Shown here in pieces: positions 59,531 to 64,000 of a DNA stretch of 64,000 bases (position 1 is its first letter; every line of letters starts with the position of its first letter). The stretch comes from Chromobotia macracanthus (Eukaryota > Chordata > Actinopteri > Cypriniformes > Botiidae): assembly GCA_036877525.1 (NCBI GenBank), contig JAZGTH010000002.1, forward strand, positions 2,960,001 to 3,024,000, written 5' to 3'. The notes beneath the pieces are model-generated. The model ran no database searches. It saw only the letters and a list, made by a program, of their open reading frames with translations, and was not told the DNA's origin. The translations under genes and the position numbers were made by a program.

Positions 59531-60439
59531 ATACACAGCTTTTGTTTTCTGTCTTTTCCTATCTCGCTTAGCATTAAATGTGTATGTTTAGGCAAGCATT
59601 TCTTTCACTATTGCTCGTACTTAGGATAGAGATTTTGTTTACAATGCCTCACCCTTAGCATCAAACATGTAATGTGTGTGATTTGAGCTACAAGCTACAA
59701 GCTTGTGCTACAAGCATACATGATACATGAAATAGTGTGCCCTGTTGAGAAGTGTTACTACTTTTATTAATCAGATTTATGATTTTTGCCTGACAGTTGA
59801 CAAAACTAGCCACAAAAATCACAGATTTCCAATAGAGGAGGACACAAGCTATATATAGGGGCCAGAATCAGTGATTTGGGGGGGTAAGGTCATTTAACCT
59901 GGGTCAGTATGAAAGCACTGTATCACAAGTTAACAACTACCAAAGACACTCTAGCAACCACCTAAAAATGCAAGGAAGGCTGTACTGGAAAAATTGACAG
60001 GGCAACTCAGTTATGTTTGTCAGGGATGTTTATGTTGCTAATTCCAGGAGTTTTTTACATTGGAAGTATGTATTTTTTCTTCACTTTGATCTGTTCAGTA
60101 CATTTTTAAAATAAAATTCACATTTGATTTGATGTTTTCTTTAAGAAACTAAGATCAATGGCTCCTACAGTCTTTTAGGTTGTACTGAATAACTGATGTC
60201 TGGTTTTGATACTGGGTTCATTCTCAGAAAACAGTGCCTGAAAGGTTATTTTTTTAATAATCATTTTATTCAGAATATATTACTGAACATCACTATGAAC
60301 ATCATAAATTGTCACCTCAGCTTGAAGTTCAGTTGCCATAATGACCCAGTCATTGGGTTTTTATTAGGCGAAAGCTAAAACATTACTCCTAGTCCAGTTT
60401 CTCCCAGTTTGGATAAATAACTAGTAGTTCAATCAGGAC
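59531..60439. other. Unassigned intron with a short 'agcaaccac' repeat piece (59925-59985)
   Basis: gacactctagcaaccaccta resembles the repeat at 49690-49890. A triplicated ctacaag unit lies at 59690-59716. Otherwise nothing recognised. Confidence 0.4.
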
Positions 60440-60680
60440 CTTTTAAGTTTAATTCAATTTTACTTGTATAGCGCTTTTTATAATGTTGCATTGTTTCAAA
60501 GAAGCTTTACATATAATGAAAATAAAAACAAAAAACAGAACAATTATCAAATGTACAACATAGAATACAGAAACCATGGTATTATAGCAAAGTTTTATTT
60601 TTCATTATAAGATGTATATTAGTAAAACTAATTAGGGATAGTAAGATTGTAACTGGTTTATTAATATAGGGTTGACTTGA
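60440..60680 (-). repeat. Dispersed repeat family A, copy 4 (3' part only)
   Basis: tttacttgtatagcgctttt, gcattgtttcaaagaagctt is the reverse complement of the family tail seen at 19958 and 20850. ccatggtattatagcaaag to gggttgactt matches the outer part of copy 1 near 1725-1820. Confidence 0.65.
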
Positions 60681-60703
60681 CTTGAACACATTCGGTCAAA
60701 AGA

Positions 60704-60806
60704 GATCAGCTGTTATGGGCTGGGTTTGACTTTTCCGATCAGCTGATGTCAACTGATAAAAGAGCTTGACTACAAGGCCTGCCTGAACTAACACAGAATG
60801 CTTGAT
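60704..60806. repeat. Terminal-repeat-like direct repeat, left copy
   Basis: gatcagctgttatgggctg, cagctgatgtcaactgataa and ctgcctgaactaacacagaa recur at 63625-63731 in the same orientation, about 2.9 kb away, enclosing the Ngaro/DIRS-like coding remnant. Confidence 0.75.
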
Positions 60807-61509
60807 CAGTTTTGGTAGAGCAGGTAAAAATGGGAGGCAAACCAAGCTCTGGGCATGGGCTATCCCTCCTTGGTGGAAAATAATGGGTCCTGCTGACCAG
60901 CTTGCGGACAGCTTTTTAAGTAGGCCAACATGGAAGACAGAGGATAAAAACAGAGGAGTTATATTCAGAAATGAAAATGACTGTCCTTGTTCTTATAAGG
61001 TTTAGAATGCTTTAGAAATATGGTGAAGTTGTGAGCATTAAGTGATACTTCATAAATTGGTCATGTGATGGTTTAAAAGAATCTGTGCATGTGGCAAACT
61101 CACCACCTCTAAGAAAACCACAGAAAGCCAGAGCAAAACAAATTCTAGCAATAAATCAGAATAAGGCCCAAAGCACCCTTCTGAGGGAGTAGGGTGAGAA
61201 AGGGAGATGCTAATCATTGCCATTGACTTTTCTCCTAAAGGCAGTTAAGCAGGAGACAAACAGATGGATCTTCTAGTAAGCTGATGGTGGATGGATCCAG
61301 GCAGCAAAGTGGCATTTCTGAAATTCAAACCAAAACAGCAATTTGTTTGTTTAAGCCTAGAATATGAACAGCCCTGAAATTTTAAGTTACCCATGACTTA
61401 TAACCAAGTAAGGTGCTTAAAAATGGTTCATAAACAAAAGAGAGGAGCATCTTTTATTAATGATATTAATAGTTGCCTCACCACAAAAGAACAGAATCTG
61501 TTTTCTACA
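60807..61509. other. Interior of the putative Ngaro/DIRS-like element, noncoding or decayed
   Basis: No clear recombinase motif recognised, although a tyrosine recombinase is expected here for an element of this orientation. Possibly deleted or too diverged. Confidence 0.35.
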
Positions 61510-62350
61510 TCAGAGTTTACTCCACAGAATACTGGCTGAGATCACGATGGGATACATTTCCAACAGAGCGGTTAACAAGGTGTTATTAGGCATGAATAGC
61601 AGCTCATTTGACCATAAACTAGCAAACCACTGACCATTAAAATAACCACCAAAACCAGTGGAAGATGCAGCATCTGTGTACAATCTAAGGGCTGAAGAAG
61701 ACTCCAGATCATTATTATAGAAATATGAGATTATGATACCTAAAAACTCAAGGACTTTTAGAGGGCCTAACGTTTTCTCAGAATAAGGAAAAACCATATA
61801 ATTGACACAGATTAAAAAATAATAAAATTCTTTTGCTACTCGTAAAGAATATTCACGAGTAGCAATGCATAGGGGATTAATCTGATAATGTGAAAAGGGT
61901 GATTTATCAAATGGCTCGATCACAAATCCTTTTGCAACCTCCTTCTCTACCAATGAATCAACTATTTTAGGCTCATTTGAAGCAGACAGCAAGAAAACCT
62001 TGGATAAGACCCGCAACAGTTGGGATGATACCTATTTTATATCTTTTTCTATTTATTTTATAAGCTGTTTCGTATCGGGCTAAAAGAGTATCGGGCACAG
62101 TTTTTGGTCGCAGATTGGAATTGTGACAGTAAGAGCCACAGATCAAGCAGAAGAGGGCTGATAAGTCCACTACGGACAAGTCCAGTCTCTGATTAAATTG
62201 GTGAACGAACATGCCAGCTTTTGCAGAGAAAGATTTATGATACTCATACAAGAGAGTTCTTCCATATGTCAGAACCTCGTCAAAAATATGATAAATAGAA
62301 CCTAACTCGACTCTATGAGATGGATAAGCTATGATATCTCTATACACTCC
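61510..62350 (-). mobile_element. Tyrosine-recombinase retrotransposon remnant (Ngaro/DIRS-like): zinc knuckle, RT start, RNase H
   Basis: First frame (62347-61973): TYGRTLLYEYHKSFSAKAG, DLSVVDLSALF, then the zinc-knuckle-like CLICGSYCHNSNLRP. Next frame (62016-61510): EKEVAKGFVIEPFDKSPF and SHYQINPLCIATRE (RT N-terminal block), VLEFLGIII (RT thumb), then LRLYTDAASSTGFGGYFNGQ and WFASLWSNE, the RNase H block with its catalytic DAAS. The RT palm with YxDD is missing, so this copy is internally deleted by about the whole catalytic core. Protein style fits Ngaro/DIRS order elements in fish. A Gypsy origin is less likely given the RNase H motif. Confidence 0.8.
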
Positions 62351-62814
62351 GAAAGCAATGTTAAATTCAGCTAGAGTTAAAGTTTCTGAAAGTCAGGGGT
62401 CGCTGTCTTAAACATAACAGACACGTTGCTGTAATCTAAAACATGCCAATCACTTAGTTCTGAGACCAGTACTTTACCAACCTTTATTTGTAAGGTTGAC
62501 ATTATTACCTGCTATGATTTGGCTTTTCAGCTGATGAGAAATTGCAGCAGTCAGCAAAAAGAATGGAGAGGAGGTGGACACTGGAACTGCACTTCCCATT
62601 GTCCTATGTCACTGGATGGTCACTGGATGATGTCAATATCCTGTTGCCCAGCAGCCATGGGCAGCTGCACTGTGGCCGACATTGGGTTCAAGGAAGATTT
62701 AGTATGGACCTGGATGTGGCCCTGGACTCCAGAGCCTAGATTCTAGAGTTCATGTCAGAGAGATGACTGAATGCTGGACAGTGCCGACAATACTGGTTTG
62801 TTGCTTTGAAAATG
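62351..62814. other. Interior of the putative Ngaro/DIRS-like element, 5' side
   Basis: No recognised domain. Two overlapping plus-strand frames at 62519-62746 have no motifs. Confidence 0.35.
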
Positions 62815-63055
62815 AAAAAATGTGACCACTGCATTTAACCCATCACTGGTGAGGAGTGAACACACACTGCAAGTTGTGAACACACACACACCAAGCAGCA
62901 GGCAGCACACTACTGTGCCCGGAGAGCAATCAAGGATTGGGCGCCTTGCTCAAGGGCACTTCAGTTGCTACCTGCCAGCGCTGAAATCAAACCAGCAACC
63001 TTCTGATTACAAGCTTGATTCACTAGCAAGCAGGCAACAACTGCCCCCTAACTGT
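62815..63055 (-). repeat. SINE-like dispersed repeat, copy 2
   Basis: tgtgaccactgcatttaacc, catcactggtgaggagtgaa, gcgccttgctcaagggcact, then aaatcaaaccagcaaccttc and ggcaacaactgccccctaa. The latter is compatible with the reverse complement of a tRNA-like B box. More complete than the copy at 30286-30430. Inserted within the interval bounded by the 105-bp direct repeats. Confidence 0.65.
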
Positions 63056-63624
63056 GGACTGTAGAGTAGCTTGCTTGAGCTGATCTGTCAGGACCACCTG
63101 CCCATTTGGGTGCAGTAGTGGTCAAAGTGGAAGCTGGTTCGCAGTGGCAGCTGGTTCTTTCTTATCTGCACATTTTTCTTGTCTGAGAAAGGAGCAGAAG
63201 AGGAACATCTGCTGCTGGGATGTCAGTGTTTTCAGAGGGCAAGGTAAACTGTTCCTCATGAGTAGCTCCAGTTGGAAGTGGGATATGGCTCCTAAACAAG
63301 GTTTCCATTATTTTAGGCAGAGTCTACTGCTACTACAGAGTCACTAATGCTGGGAGGCCTTGAATATTTACTTGCCAAGCGAGAAATGTTGCTCTCATCT
63401 TCAGTGGCTTTTCCTGCCTGGCTTAAATGTTGCTGAGATTCAGCTTGCCCCATCTTCTTTATTAGCAGCGGAAGACATTATTATCAATAGTGTGAGTTAC
63501 AGCAAATGCAAGCGTAATCTCATGGCAAAGCAGCATACATTGGAAGCACCCAAGCAGGCTGACTGAAGCTGTATTTAAGTAAGGCGCCCTGTTTAAAAGT
63601 TGACAACTGAGTGCATATAATTTG
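63056..63624. other. Interior of the putative Ngaro/DIRS-like element
   Basis: Even composition with no recognised domain. Overlapping short frames on the plus strand are not called. Confidence 0.35.
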
Positions 63625-63731
63625 GATCAGCTGCTATGGGCTGCGTTGGAATATTCAAACCAGTTGATGTCAGCTGATAGCAGAGCTTCACTACAAGCCC
63701 TGCCTGAACTAATGCAGAATGCTTGATTTTT
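63625..63731. repeat. Terminal-repeat-like direct repeat, right copy
   Basis: gatcagctgctatgggctgc, cagttgatgtcagctgatag and ctgcctgaactaatgcagaa match 60704-60806 in the same orientation. Confidence 0.75.
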
Positions 63732-64000
63732 CTGGTAGTATTGCTTATTTTTTATTTGCACAGCAATTGGCCACACATCATAATTCAAATAAATAAATAT
63801 CCTATATTGTTTAAAAAACACACTGTTAATTATTTTGGTAGCGATTGGGACACAGATGACTCCATATACTGACAGTGTACAACAACCAATAATGTTTCAT
63901 AGGACGGACAGAACTGACCATTGAAAACTAAATGGTTTTCATCCTGATCGTCACCTTCTTTTTATGACCCTAAAATGTCATGACTGTTACATTTGTTTTG
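63732..64000. other. Unassigned intron
   Basis: AT-rich; nothing recognised. Confidence 0.4.

Larger units (their letters stand above)
51859..64000 (+). other. prdm16: Proximal part of prdm16 intron 2 (inferred)
   Basis: It follows a consensus donor. No matching next exon (rest of the PR domain) was found up to the window end, consistent with the very long second intron known in this family. It holds mobile-element remnants, simple repeats and unassigned AT-rich DNA. Confidence 0.7.

Overview
The window looks like vertebrate, specifically teleost, nuclear DNA. It is AT-rich, has long (TA)n microsatellites, SINE-like copies with tRNA-type promoter boxes in reverse orientation, and many decayed retroelements of the DIRS, Ngaro-like, Ty3/Gypsy and L1/Tx1-like kinds. 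The repeat set is one I associate with ostariophysan (cypriniform-like) fish; the species is not determined. Open frames are short and shadow-like, so there is no prokaryotic-style gene content.

I can support one host-gene coding segment: a 350-bp internal exon at 51501-51850 (+) bounded by a good acceptor (ttgtctttcag) and donor (gtatgtgg). It encodes the acidic N-terminal linker and the start of the PR domain of a PRDM3/PRDM16 family zinc-finger protein, most likely prdm16. The known family gene model (tiny coding exon 1, very long introns 1 and 2) implies that 1-51500 is the distal part of intron 1 and 51851-64000 is the start of intron 2. No other exon was recognised.

Layout. 1.6-3.9 kb: an abundant dispersed repeat next to a minus-strand DIRS remnant. 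5.8-7.8 kb: a dispersed repeat, a plus-strand DIRS remnant keeping complex terminal repeats, and a SINE. 8-16 kb: mostly unassigned intron with two or three candidate conserved noncoding blocks. 16.2-17.6 kb: a 56-bp perfect palindrome, a (TA)n tract, an LTR-like piece and a LINE-like repeat. 19.1-20.9 kb: two copies of the 1.6-kb repeat family, one carrying a SINE. 21-36 kb: a mobile-element-poor segment with several moderate-GC, homeodomain/POU-site-containing blocks that are the best enhancer candidates. 36.7-44.8 kb: a nested retroelement graveyard of minus-strand DIRS, a split L1/Tx1-like LINE, DIRS-like noncoding sequence, and a pair of Gypsy-LTR-like direct repeats enclosing more DIRS. 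45-50 kb: microsatellites and mostly unassigned intron. 50.4-51.1 kb: a minus-strand DIRS fragment ending about 360 bp before the exon. 52-64 kb (intron 2): a possible hAT fragment, a deleted Gypsy chromovirus-type element, and a Ngaro/DIRS-like element flanked by about 105-bp direct repeats.

All mobile-element reading frames seen here are broken, so none is expected to be autonomous. I found no convincing novel multigene system. The most useful leads are the candidate regulatory blocks of prdm16, the palindrome, and the nested element structures. Family assignments were made by recognising protein motifs and repeat sequence by eye; no search was run.
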